Assembly (NCBI GenBank): GCA_023897205.1
Contig: JAHWDD010000001.1
Coordinates: 6,138,001 to 6,202,000 of the forward strand
DNA: 64,000 bases
Source of the DNA: Exophiala sp. HKRS030
Taxonomy: Eukaryota; Ascomycota; Eurotiomycetes; Chaetothyriales; Herpotrichiellaceae
Reading direction: 5' to 3'
Shown here: positions 1 to 10,658 of the stretch, piece by piece
Position numbering within the stretch: the stretch's first letter is position 1
Layout: the number at the start of each line of letters is the position of its first letter
Program-made: the position numbers and the translations under genes
The notes under the pieces: model-generated
Seen by the model: only the letters and a program-made list of their open reading frames with translations
Told to the model about the DNA's origin: nothing
Databases searched by the model: none

Positions 1-1209
1 CGCGAGTGTGGAGGTGTTGGCGTAATAGCAGTAGGCGATTTGATCCAAACAGCCAACGGACATGTATGTTGCGAATTTCATGTAGTTGTATACAGTTTCA
101 TTTACGCCTTCGATACCGTATGTGTTGTTGACCGCGAATTCAGGATAGTAGGGAGCCTGGACATATTCATCAATAATGCCGTTGATGATACCAAGGTTGA
201 CAAAGTCGAAAGCTTTCCCGCTAGTCGTACCATTGGCGATCAGCTCATTTTGTTGATAGAAATAATTGAAGAATGCAGGCCCGTAGTGTCCACCATAACT
301 GAACTTGATCAGTCAAGATTTAGAGGCTTCACGGGCTGTACTCACCTTTCAGTCCAAAGGTTGAATTCTGTAGACTGCACTCGTGAGTCGAGTTGAGGCA
401 GAGCGGAGTAAAAGCCCTGCAAAATTTCCCAGGCAGCAATAGCAGCTAGATCGGTTGTATCTGAAAGGGAGTGAGTCCCAATACATGTAGGGTCAAGGGT
501 TCGTAAACTCACCTATTTCAGTAGCATTGATCACTGGGAAGCGACCAGTCACATTGGCCACCGAAGCCTCCACGAACTGGCCAAAGAATGGATCCAGTGA
601 ACCCGGTTCCTAACCAGTGTAAGCCATGCATCCGCCGCCCTCTTCAAGTTCTTCTCACCTTGCTACCATAACTGAATCCCACACCCACTGGCTGGCTCAA
701 GAACAGGAGGTTGGAGGCTTCGCTCCAGGAGTAAGGATTCAGCTGGGTGACAAGATCTTCGGTCACATTGCAAGGTCCGAGTTCTGATATGATAGTGAGA
801 CGGGGCTGCTTTAGGGATATCATTTATACTGACCTTGAAACAAGCCGATCAGAGAATCACTCCCAGGCCCTCCGTTCAACCACAAGGTTATTGGATCATT
901 AGCAGGATCGTTCCTGGATTCGAAGAAGTAGAAGAAAGCGTGCACATCCTCAGCAAGATTGACGAAGCCTGAATAAGAGTTGACACCAGGCGTTGTCTCG
1001 CAGATGCCTTCTTTACCAGGTTCCTTGTATGTAATGTTGACACCATTCGGAGAGATAATGGTCTGCACGCCTGTGGGCTCTGCTGGAAGCTGACGAGGAA
1101 GAACTTGCATGGAGGGACCTCCTTTCTTGTTTTTGATTTGAGGTCCCTTGACGGCAGCGGCTGTGACCGCAAGACCCGCGACGGAGCCCAGAACACGCGT
1201 GAGCTTCAT
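1..1209 (-). CDS. Serine carboxypeptidase (peptidase family S10), C-terminal part outside window
   Basis: A secreted or vacuolar carboxypeptidase that removes C-terminal residues with a Ser-Asp-His triad. The exons I infer are 834-1209, 659-783, 513-609, 346-460 and 1-298 (open at the window edge). All four introns have GT donors and AG acceptors, and the joined frame stays open. The start at 1209 is followed by a hydrophobic signal peptide ([19 protein letters not shown]). Family hallmarks follow in order: [24 protein letters not shown] (the substrate-binding WLNGGPG block), ELGPC, a [11 protein letters not shown] block, and the nucleophile block [11 protein letters not shown]. The catalytic Ser codon is split by the 299-345 intron (AG|T). 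The Asp and His of the triad should lie left of the window. The FESRNDP and [10 protein letters not shown] wording resembles fungal carboxypeptidase S1-like enzymes. Family assignment is firm; substrate preference is not readable. Confidence 0.93.
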
Positions 1210-2822
1210 TTCCCTGGGGTTATCAAGGGGCGCCGGTATGCGAAGTTGATAACTTGTTGGAATTAAGACTTCAGTCACCGGGGTAGCAAACAGTGGGCTT
1301 GGGGTTTCGCAAAGAGTCTAAACCAGAAAGTGAGAAGAAGTCACTCTGGAGGGAAAGTGCGTCAAGTGGGCAATTTGTAACTGTGTCTCTCGACATTATT
1401 CTTACCTGGTTCATCCTTAAACACCTCGGGTCTAAACCTACCGATTGCTCGCATGATGCCACCAAATGTGACCCCATGCTTGCCAAAGTGCCTGCACTAG
1501 CAGGCGGCCGAGGTCTTGAGGTCAAGGAAGCTTCTCAATATGATAGCAGATGTACCTAGGTGTGTTCGATAGTTCGACAAGGTAGCTTAGCAAAGCTTGT
1601 CATTTGTCAAGATCAAGGCGACGTAGTTATCCATGACGACGTTTCTTGCATGAGGGTGACATTAGGTACAAGGATACCTGCAAATCCAAAACCTTGGTGG
1701 AGACTTTGTGAGATGGTCGAGTAGTGGTTTGCCTGCGCGGAAGAGCTAGTTTGCTGATACAAGGTAGCATCCAAGCCTCATCGGGAAGGTCGGTGTTAGT
1801 CTGGAAAGCGACAATGACACCCTCGAGATGGCGCGAGAGATTTCAAGGTCGATCACCCGGATGACCATGATAAGATCAAAGACTTGACAGGTAAGGAAGG
1901 GCATTCCATTTGGTGGCACAAGATGTCGTAAAGATGAAAGATTGTGCTAAATGAACGCTCCGTCCCGGCATCAAACGATCGATGCACAACCATTTTGCCT
2001 GAAGATTTATGGACCCTTCGTACGGCGGAAACGGCTATGACAGTAGGAGCGACTTCAAAGACCTCAAGGAAACAACCACATGTGCGATTTGCCCGAGGCC
2101 CCAACCTCAGAAAGCCATCTTTGAGAGCTTAGCAAGCCAAATAAGCAACTATGCTAATGCTTCAAAGTTGGTAAGCTCAATGCTAGTTAGATCGCTCTTG
2201 ACTTTTTCGCTGGGCAGCCGGTCATGGCTGTGGGAGACACTAAACCAGTGGCAACTGGGTTTGGTCGACGACCCAGGAAATGCTGGCCCAGCTAAATCAG
2301 TGGGGTGATGGTCGAGAATGTAGCATAACCAGATACCTAGGTGCCAGGCGACGGATTAGGCCAATCCCTGTGAAGAGTCCAGGGATGTAACTAGTCAGTG
2401 CTGGGTCTAAGTGAAATCCCCACCCCACCAAGAACAATTACCTTTGAGAAGACATTAATATGTCGTGGTCGATATCGAATTTCGCGCATCGCAGGCCAGA
2501 TGTGAGTAGGAGAAAGGTCTGGATGAGATAGGTACAGCCACTATTTGTACCCTGAGGTCGACGGTAGGTTCGTATCAAGCCACCACGGGAGCTCACCCGC
2601 CCTGGAGCCAATATTTCGCAGACTAGTTAGTTACTTACCCCAATCATCGCACAACCAGCTGGAAACTTTCAAGCCACTCAGCAGCGGACATTATACTGCA
2701 CTCTGACATAGATGGCCTACGGAATTGCATTGGAATTGGTCTTCCATAATCTTCAGCGCTTTTGTTATGATTTTGATCTAACTTTTTGACCAGATTGCTC
2801 TACTGTGTTGATTTGCATCACG
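1210..2822. other. Intergenic, no gene seen
   Basis: This holds the promoter side of the carboxypeptidase and the 3' side of the FarA-like gene. Short open frames on both strands show no recognisable domain or splice-linked partner. Two TACCTAGG-type palindromes occur (about 1553-1560 and 2334-2341). Confidence 0.6.
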
Positions 2823-5404
2823 CTACTCCAGGTCAAAATCTCCTGACACGTCCAATGCTTGTTCCACGTAGCTAGGACCAGATTCCGCATCATGGTCAAT
2901 GCCAGCACAGTTCAAGGAGAAATCATCGTGCTTCGTCCCGTGCTCCTCAATATCAAATCCATTCAACCATTCCATATGCATGTCATGCCCATCTTCCAGA
3001 CTCGCCGAGAACGTCTCCGGACCACCTTCGACGTTGATCAGCGCTTCAAAATCCGTCTGAGAAAAGCCATCCTCGATCTCTGCTCCTTCAGGATCAAGTG
3101 GCTCGCCCAAATCGACAAGGGCGGCTGCAGCACCGGCCGTTTTGTGAGAGTTGAGACTCGCGTCGGAGCCAGGAGGTGTGTATGCGGAGATGAGGTTGCG
3201 TTCATCCGGAGCCAACGTGGAGGCGAATAGCAACATGCTTGCAGTTTGCATCGCTTCTGGGGAGGTGTCAGGAGAAGCGGTGTATGAGCTGCTTGCTTCT
3301 GGTCCTGGGAAAGGGTGATTTGGGGTCGAACTACAGGAGGCGCAACTTCGAAGGTAGCAGATGCCTGGGCATTCGTTTTTCGAACAGCAGCATCCAAGAA
3401 CGAGAAAGCGAAATCTGCTGATGCGTACATTTCTCGAAGTCGCTGCAATGCTTGCATACAGAATTGAAATTTGCGGATGCTTGCTTGTCGAGTATTGGAA
3501 TCAGTAGACTTGATGTCGAGCAGATGGATGATAATGGCTGGGAGTAAGCAGGTCACCCCAGTATTTGGTAGGTAGCGAATCAAATCAAGTGCGTAAAGCT
3601 CTTTATACATGTCGGTAATATCGTTGGCCGCCTCGCGCACCTTACGTCTTGATAATTCCTGGAGCTCGGGTGCAATAATGACATTTGGGGCGGAAGGTAG
3701 AATCTGAGGTCGGTGAAGAGCACTTATGGCGGTCAAATAAACGCCACTGAGTAATGCTCGATGAAGGTTGATCACTTCTCCGTCATTGGTGCTGACACGC
3801 TCACGAGTACCTGGAGTAAAGTAATGAAGTTCTTGGGGTAAATCTGTATACCATGAATTCAGTTCTTGATCGCACCGAATGACATCGCAGGGATCTGCGG
3901 CTGACTTTTTGGGTATCAGCCTCATTGTTGTCTCCTGAGTGGCTCCGATCTTGTGACCGAGGGTCGAATACTGAACAGATAGCACCTGACTGATGCAAAG
4001 ACAAAGTTTCGCAAGGCCAATGCACATTTTGGCAAGCGTGATGCGCTTCGAGCTGTCCTTGACGGCTGGACAGCCACCCAGCATTCGCGTAAGCGCGGTC
4101 GGAAGAGGATCGGTCTCAAAATCGGACACCTCGAGCATCGGTACATCGAATTCATCGTTGCTTATTCTCATGGGGCGACGCATTCCAATTGCAATGAGCC
4201 TGTCACGCATGAAGCATGACCACCAGATCCGCTTCCAAAGGCAACGTTTCTTGTTGCTCATCAACGTAGCGCCAGAAGTGTCACAATTGAGTCCGATGGT
4301 GCGTGCAACGGATATTGCCACACCCAGCCAGTGCCAAACATCTTTTGGATCATCTGGGGTCTCATACCAGTAGGTCATCAACAGCACACTTTGGACAACG
4401 GTCACGCGGTCGACCTCATAGTCGAAGTCATACAAGAGTTTGACTTTCTGGAAGAAGGCCTTTCTCGCGGCCTTTCTGGTGACATATCCTTGGGCGACCA
4501 GGTATCGCATATCGATATAAGCCGTTGCGGCAAACATGGCAGCTTGAAAGAGGAGAAGGCTAACAGTATCACTTGACTGGTTTTTCTCGATAGTTGTTAA
4601 AAAGTCTTGCAGGTCGATAAGCGGCAGGTATGGATGAACGTATTGAACGTAGCATCTGAGGAGCTCATTTCGAAAGGTAGTGTCTGGAATGATAAAGGCC
4701 CCCTTCCTTTGGAGATAATCTAGATCTTCGGCCATGATTCTGGGCGAAATCGGTTGAATGTAGTGAGGTAGGACAATCTCTGGTCGGCATTGACTCTGGG
4801 GAAGTATTGTGATCCCATGGCTATTTGGATGGTAGGGGAGTGAAGAGGTTTGGTTGAGATCTCCGACATACGACGTGTGCGTTCCTCTTGACTGAGCCGG
4901 TGCCCTTGGGTTTGATCTGTTCAAAATATTAGCAAGAGGAAATGGGAGAAGAGAAGGAAAGTATTTACAGAGCATGTGTGGCTTATGGTGCATCAGGTCA
5001 AACTCAAGTGCGTGTGTGTTGGCGTTATTGCTGGATGCCACCGAAGTCGACGGTTGGGCCAGATCTTGAAGACCATCGATATCGTCGAAGATGGGAAATG
5101 AAGGAGCTTCCTTCTCTTCCTCGATCGAAGCGCAAGGAGATTGATGAAATATCTCGCCGTCAGCATATGACTTCCGTCGCCTCTTCCCTTCAGTGACGAT
5201 GCACTCGACTTCATCCAGTCTGCAATTAGTGCAAGGGATACCACTCTCCACCACATCGCATCTCACCTTACGAGATCGACAGCAGTGGCAAGCCTTTGAG
5301 GCTCTTCGCTTGACAGTCCTGCCGCTGGCAGTGGGCAGACCGGCGACGGACACCTTTCTCTTGGTCTGGGCTGGCATTGTGGTTGCAGAAGAAGCAGCAG
5401 CCAT
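2823..5404 (-). CDS. FarA/CTF1-type Zn2Cys6 transcription factor, frame broken near 3259
   Basis: A nuclear activator of the family that controls fatty-acid and cutin utilisation (FarA in Aspergillus, CTF1 in Fusarium). The ATG is at 5404; frames further upstream have only non-ATG starts. Near residue 38 is the binuclear cluster CHCCRSRKVRCD...CTNCRLDEVEC. The fungal transcription-factor domain follows, with family-typical wording: YLQRKGAFIIPD, LLRCYVQYVHPYLPLIDLQDF, YDFDYEVDRV, MTYWYETPDDPKDVWHWLG, GMRRP. The conserved core ends near FSFLDAAVRKTNAQ. The frame then reads into an unlikely basic tail, while an acidic tail (DFEALINVEGG, ending at 2823) sits in another frame. One extra C in the C run at 3259-3262 would join them as LTPPPEAMQTASM. 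A 52-nt intron-like segment (4917-4968) is a second frame ambiguity. The intact product would have about 840-860 residues. Regulator identity is good; the exact ortholog (FarA or FarB type) is uncertain. Confidence 0.88.
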
Positions 5405-8400
5405 TTTAATCTGGTACACAATGACTCGTCAAGGCTGCCGAAGTCGATGAAGGTCAAGGTGACTGTGAGAGTCAGGCTTGTGAGTGATTCTAAAGAGTAT
5501 CTAGTGCAGAGTAGGGATGGGGGGGTTCAGGAAGAAAAGACAGAGGGGCATTAGAAATCGGAAGAGGGTTCTCTCGAAGAGATATGGACAGAATCATGGG
5601 TCCCTTGACGACCCTTAGTTTTGGAGCGTCAATGGCGCGACAAGGCAATCTAGTTCCGAAAGGTACTCTTCCTACCCCAGAATCCCAAACTACTTACCCC
5701 AGTCAAAGGCTAGCCAATGACTGCCGATATTATGATTGGTAGAAAGCTGCATGGACAAGGTTTGAGCCAGACTGTGGGGAAGGACCTGGGCGGGCGACAC
5801 AAGCGATTGTCAGGTTGTGCACAGGAAAAAAAACATTAGGCCAATCTTAAGCTCGCCCTGTGAACTGCTTTTGCGTAAGTCCAGCAGGAATCAGAGTTTA
5901 TCGTGCATGCTCGTCTGACTTAGCGGTAAATTCCAGGAATGAACGAGCTGTACTCGCAGACCACACGTGGAGAAAAACAAAAATCTCAAATACCTCCACA
6001 TCAAATACCTCCACCCCGCGAGGGGAAACCATCTGGAGAGGCACGAGAGGCTATGCTAGACGTCGTGGCGTTGAATTGGAGAATCCTGGGTCGCGTAGTA
6101 GCTTTGTCCGTGCCGAAGTATCGTGATCTGCCAGTCACTCCTGCTAAGCGAGAAATGTCATGTTGCGTGCATAAGGGGGTAAGACATGGCAGCACAGCTT
6201 CTTTCCGGCGACTGCGTAGAATTGTGCACATCGTCTCGTCTCGTAATGAGGTGCAATGCTCTTGAAAAATGTGAGGGTGGATTTCAAAGCACAACGAGAT
6301 GCGCACGGAGGATGGGCCAGGACACCTCACCGCAGACTCTCAAGCCGCAGAGTTGACCCACAATCCATGTTGAGCAGACATTTCTCGAGACAACTAGCGT
6401 GAGCACAAGTTTGCGATCCTGGTTTTCGAGAGAGGACCACGGGAAGTTCAGAGGCTGGACCGAGTTAGCGTGGCCGACGAGGGCCGACAATTCGTCCAAT
6501 GACAACCGATTCGAGATGTCTTTTTCAATGCAAACAAAGTGGCCTAGACATCCGCTCGCCCGTAGGAAATCTGCCTAGCAATAATGCTGTTAGCCAGAGC
6601 GTTTTGGGTCATGGGGCTTTTGAGGCATAAGCTCCCAAAACATGCCGTGAATCGCTGGGAGTTTACTGGGCATAAAGACTGGGGAAAGTGGAAAGCCGGG
6701 TCGCACGGGCTTGGGCCTTTGTCAATGCTGAAGAATTTCCTGGGTCCGAGTCATAACTCTATGACTCTGACCCTGACCAAACTGACTCGCCCTTCTCCGC
6801 TGAGCTTTGACTCGTTCTGAACGACTCGAACGGAGTCAGCAGACGTACAGTCATCAACTAAGACCTCCCCACAACCTCTGGAGCTCTGTGAAATATCCCA
6901 TCATTTTTTGCTCAGCGTTATCCCAAGTTAAGAGACACATAGATTCTGTCAACGATGGGCATGTTTTCAGGTTGTGGTCGGAGACTGTTAAACTGGTCCA
7001 AAGAGGAAGGGTAGCTTTACCGATAAGAAGATCAGTGCTGTGCGTCATTCTGCGTCGTGTCCCTGGGACCGCAACACGATTTACATCACGGAATACGATC
7101 TTCGAGCTCCCTTGGAAAATCGAATAATGACCCAGAGGGAATCGGATAGTCGTTACCCCAGGATTCCCAGCCTGCGCTCCTGGGAGCTTTTGTGCGCCAC
7201 CTTGAACTCACACAACCGAGCTCCTACCAGGCACACGAAGCTAGTTAGTCGTTTTTGCTCAATTAGTTGGTCCAGTGTGGCTGCTCGCTCCAGACACGCA
7301 CACGATCTTCAAACGGTGGGAGAGGTTCGCATATTGCTCTAGTTCGTCCAGGGAGCAAGGATTCTCTGCAGTAGGAATGTAGCTTGGTCAGATCGGAAAT
7401 GTTCTTTGTTGGCAGCAGACAGGATGCCTGACGCCGGGCGCATTCCCGTATCAAATTGCCGACAATGTTACTTAGTTGAACACCTTCGTGGGTAGATGAT
7501 CCCGTGGCCTCTCCCGCCTTGCGATCTGTCAAGCAATGCTCTACGCAGTGCCCCTGTATACTGATCTGCTCATTTCGACCCGAGGGTATCCTTTCTGGCA
7601 GAAGATCGCTAATTTTGCCAACCCTGCACAATGGATTTCGTTTTGCGGGATCGGCGAATGGCCGAGAGGTTGCGACGAGATGCAGGCTATGCCCCTCATT
7701 CTGGAGAGCCTAAGCCCTCAGTCTGGCCATTGCCTTCGTCATTTGCATAGTTATACTTAGACCTCACAAGCCCTTGCACTCTTATCCGACCAGAGAGCCT
7801 AAGGGTATCTGTCTCTGTACACACTAGACGCAATGTGAGGGATCTTCTCGCTGGCGTCTCACCCAGCTTGAGGCAGTGACTGATTGTGCCCGTCTCAATC
7901 CCTGTAGATTTCTCCTCGCTTATCCCGTTCTAGCATTTCACTTCTCTGATCAAGCTCAAGAATCCTGAGATGCGTCAGTCAGGGAAATCCTATATCATGG
8001 GCTCATGGGTTATGTATGTACATTGTGGTGATCTTCATGGTTCAACGAGAGTAGCAAGGTATGCACCAAATTTGACAGGGAGTAAAACTCGACGGAGAGA
8101 ACATAGTACAGGATGACCATACGGTCCAAGGGGCCTGCTGAGGAAGATTACGTGACTTAGATAAGACTACGAAGAACTCGATATCTTGCTGTGGTAATAA
8201 AGCAGTTGTGAGTTCTTTGTCTTTGAGGTAATGGCTAGCAAGCGCTCGGCGACCACATCCGGCCTTCGATCAATGCCATCAAGACTAGTTCGTCTCCCTT
8301 AAAAAAAATGTTCCTCGCTTTTGACTCCATAGCGTTGTCGTCGACACCTTGCAAGCTCAATGACACATAGGAAGCCAATGTATCTGTGCTATATGCCCTG

Positions 8401-8805
8401 CTCAAGAGCAATACTACCCTTTGAACTTATTTTCGTTCTACCCTATTGATCCAGGGGTTGAATCACAACATCATTTGGAATATCAACATATAGTAAGAAG
8501 TTCCCAGAGTTTCTCGGTCTAGGTGGGCGAGCGAGTTTCATCCCAACAGGTCGATAACTGAATGAGATGCATCGAATGGCTATGTCCTTCGGCCATCTGG
8601 TGCTGATTGCTAGGGCTGAAAACTGTGGCTAAGGTGGGCACTGGTGGGGTTTGTCGTGGCTGATCACCACGAAATGCTACGATGCTCCCGCCACGGTGAC
8701 ATCCCACGCCGCGTGGCTTCTGCACATACGCTCACAACTTGTGGTTTCCCCAGCGTATTGCCGGATTTGTTTTGTCCCTCTGTTGCATATCCATTCCAGA
8801 TTGTT
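5405..8805. other. Long intergenic region (3.4 kb), no gene recognised
   Basis: This lies between the start of the FarA-like gene (-) and the IQ-motif gene (+), so it holds both promoters. Open frames of up to about 120 codons occur on both strands but lack domains, plausible splice partners or a strand preference. No terminal inverted repeats, long terminal repeats or transposase motifs were seen. The only marked structure is the TGACTC cluster at 6748-6837. Confidence 0.55.
6748..6837. promoter_or_regulatory. Cluster of six GACTC/GAGTC cores
   Basis: The cores start at 6748, 6763, 6784, 6809, 6823 and 6833, on both strands within 90 bp. Five of the six read TGACTC, the half-core of Gcn4/CpcA-type bZIP sites (TGACTCA). 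About 0.2 would be expected by chance. Binding and target gene are inference: the nearest starts are 1.3 kb (FarA-like) and 2.0 kb (IQ gene) away. Confidence 0.35.
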
Positions 8806-10658
8806 ATGGACGACCGCGCACTGGCTGTGGAAGATTCACATGTGCCCCAACTCACGCTGAGTAATGATGAGGCGAAGAAAGCTGCTATACTCATTCAGGT
8901 ACACATCTATTCGAGCAGAGTGATGTTCCGACTAAGTTTGTCTAGAAAACCTTTCGAGGACATCGGACCAGGCGAGAGCTGCAAGGCTTTGGTATCGACG
9001 CCTCGACGAGATGGTACGAGGTTAGTGATGTGGCAAGAAGATATCGTACAATGACTGAGAATTTTCCTCAGGCCGTGAAAGACGCAAAGTATCGCGAACT
9101 TACAACACCTCATGCGCCAGGGGGAGACGAGCAGAAGAACAATTTCAGTGATCAGCATGACTCTCCAACCAGTCCGGTGTCCCCTGCAAGACAAAAATGG
9201 CACTTGGTTACAGAAATTGCGAGAAGAGCTGGCGCAGACGATACGTCTCCCTCTGTGTCGGACTTTTCCTCTGACGAGGATGGTGACGCAAAGCCACAGC
9301 GCTCCACGTTGCCACCGTCCCAAGCTGAGCACGAAGAGCAGAAGAAACGCCGCGCGGAAGCCACAGAAGCCCGAAAAAGGACAGCTAAGATGATGGACTT
9401 GCAATACTTTCTGGAGATGGTGGATCGAAAACACCGCTACGGCAGCAACTTGCGCAAGTACCACATTTATTGGAAGACACAAGACACGACTGAGAATTTC
9501 TTCTATTGGCTCGATGAGGGCTCCGGCAAAGATGTTGAACTTCCTGAATGCAGCAGAGTTCGCCTGAACAAGGAACAGGTCCGTTATCTTTCGAGAGAAG
9601 AGCGGCTGAATTATTTGGTCAAAATTGACAATGAGGGTCGCCTCATATGGGCCAAAAACGGTGAGCGGGTGTGGACCAAGGACGAGTTATACAAGGACAG
9701 CATCAATGGCATTGTGCCTGTCTCAGATCCGTCGCCGGAGTTCAAATATAATGTGCCTCCGCCGAATGAGGACCAAGACTTGACGTCGTCTTCATCAGAG
9801 GATTCTGGCGACGAGGGAAACCTCAGCAACAACGCGGGGGACGAGGGCGAAAGGTACGTCAACGAGGATTTCCATCGTGCGCGAGGCATATCAAAGATGA
9901 AGCATGTAAGTGCCGCCGTGCTCTTCAATCACATGATCCGTACATCGTTGAAAAAGGGCCACAAATGGATATTTGTCGCAGACACATCTTTCAGGTTGTA
10001 CATTGGATATAAACAATCTGGGTCGTTTCAACATTCTTCGTTTCTGCACGGCGCCAGGATATTGTCCGCTGGCCTAATCAAGATAAAAGACGGCCAGTTG
10101 AGGAAATTATCTCCTCTTAGTGGACACTATCGTCCACCTGCTGCCAATTTCAGAGCCTTTGTGCATGCACTGCGCGACGCTGGTGTGGACATGTCTCGTG
10201 TATCGATATCACGAAGTTATGCTGTTTTGGTTGGCCTTGAAAGTTATGTGCACACGCGGAGAAGGGTAAAGAACACGGAAAAGATGGTCGTTCGCAAGAA
10301 GGATGAACTGTTACATCCTGAGAAGGTACAGGCGCAGGAAGAGGCAAGCCGCGACAAATCAAAGAGTGCTGAAAAGGAAAGAGAGTTCCTCGAGCAACAA
10401 CGACTGGCGAAGGAACGGGAAGAGCAAGAGCGAAAGGGTTCTCGAAGCATGAGCGGTGCCATCACTCGTGCTTTTGACAGGTTCAAGCTACGAAGGAACA
10501 GCACAAATGTGGAAGAATCTGCTAGCAAAACACCAAGGAAAGAAAAACGGGTTGAAGGCACGGGCCCGAGGATGGAATTCCCGCGCCCGAGGGCCAACGA
10601 TGATGTTCTCAACCCGCGTAATGTTTTGATTCTGCCATTTTCGACGATTTGTGCCTGA
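8806..10658 (+). CDS. IQ calmodulin-binding motif protein, fungal family
   Basis: A protein of a conserved filamentous-fungal family with an N-terminal IQ motif, expected to bind calmodulin or a calmodulin-like light chain. Its cellular role is not established from sequence. Exons are 8806-8898, 8946-9020 and 9072-10658, giving 584 residues. The introns of 47 and 51 nt both restore the frame. The IQ motif is built across intron 1: AAILIQ then KTFRGHRTRRELQG (about residues 26-45). A charged Ser/Asp linker leads to two conserved blocks: YHIYWKTQDTTENFFYWLDEG with YLSREERLNYLVKID, then KWIFVADTSFRLYIGYKQSG with SFLHGARILSAG and LSPLSGHYRPPAANFRAFVHAL. A basic coiled segment (residues about 430-490) and a Ser-rich basic tail finish it. 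The start is chosen because it gives the full IQ motif. Family assignment is strong. Confidence 0.9.

Noticed and set aside
5860..7760. Many overlapping frames suggesting a decayed transposon
   Set aside because: No terminal repeats, reverse transcriptase, integrase or transposase motifs could be read on either strand.
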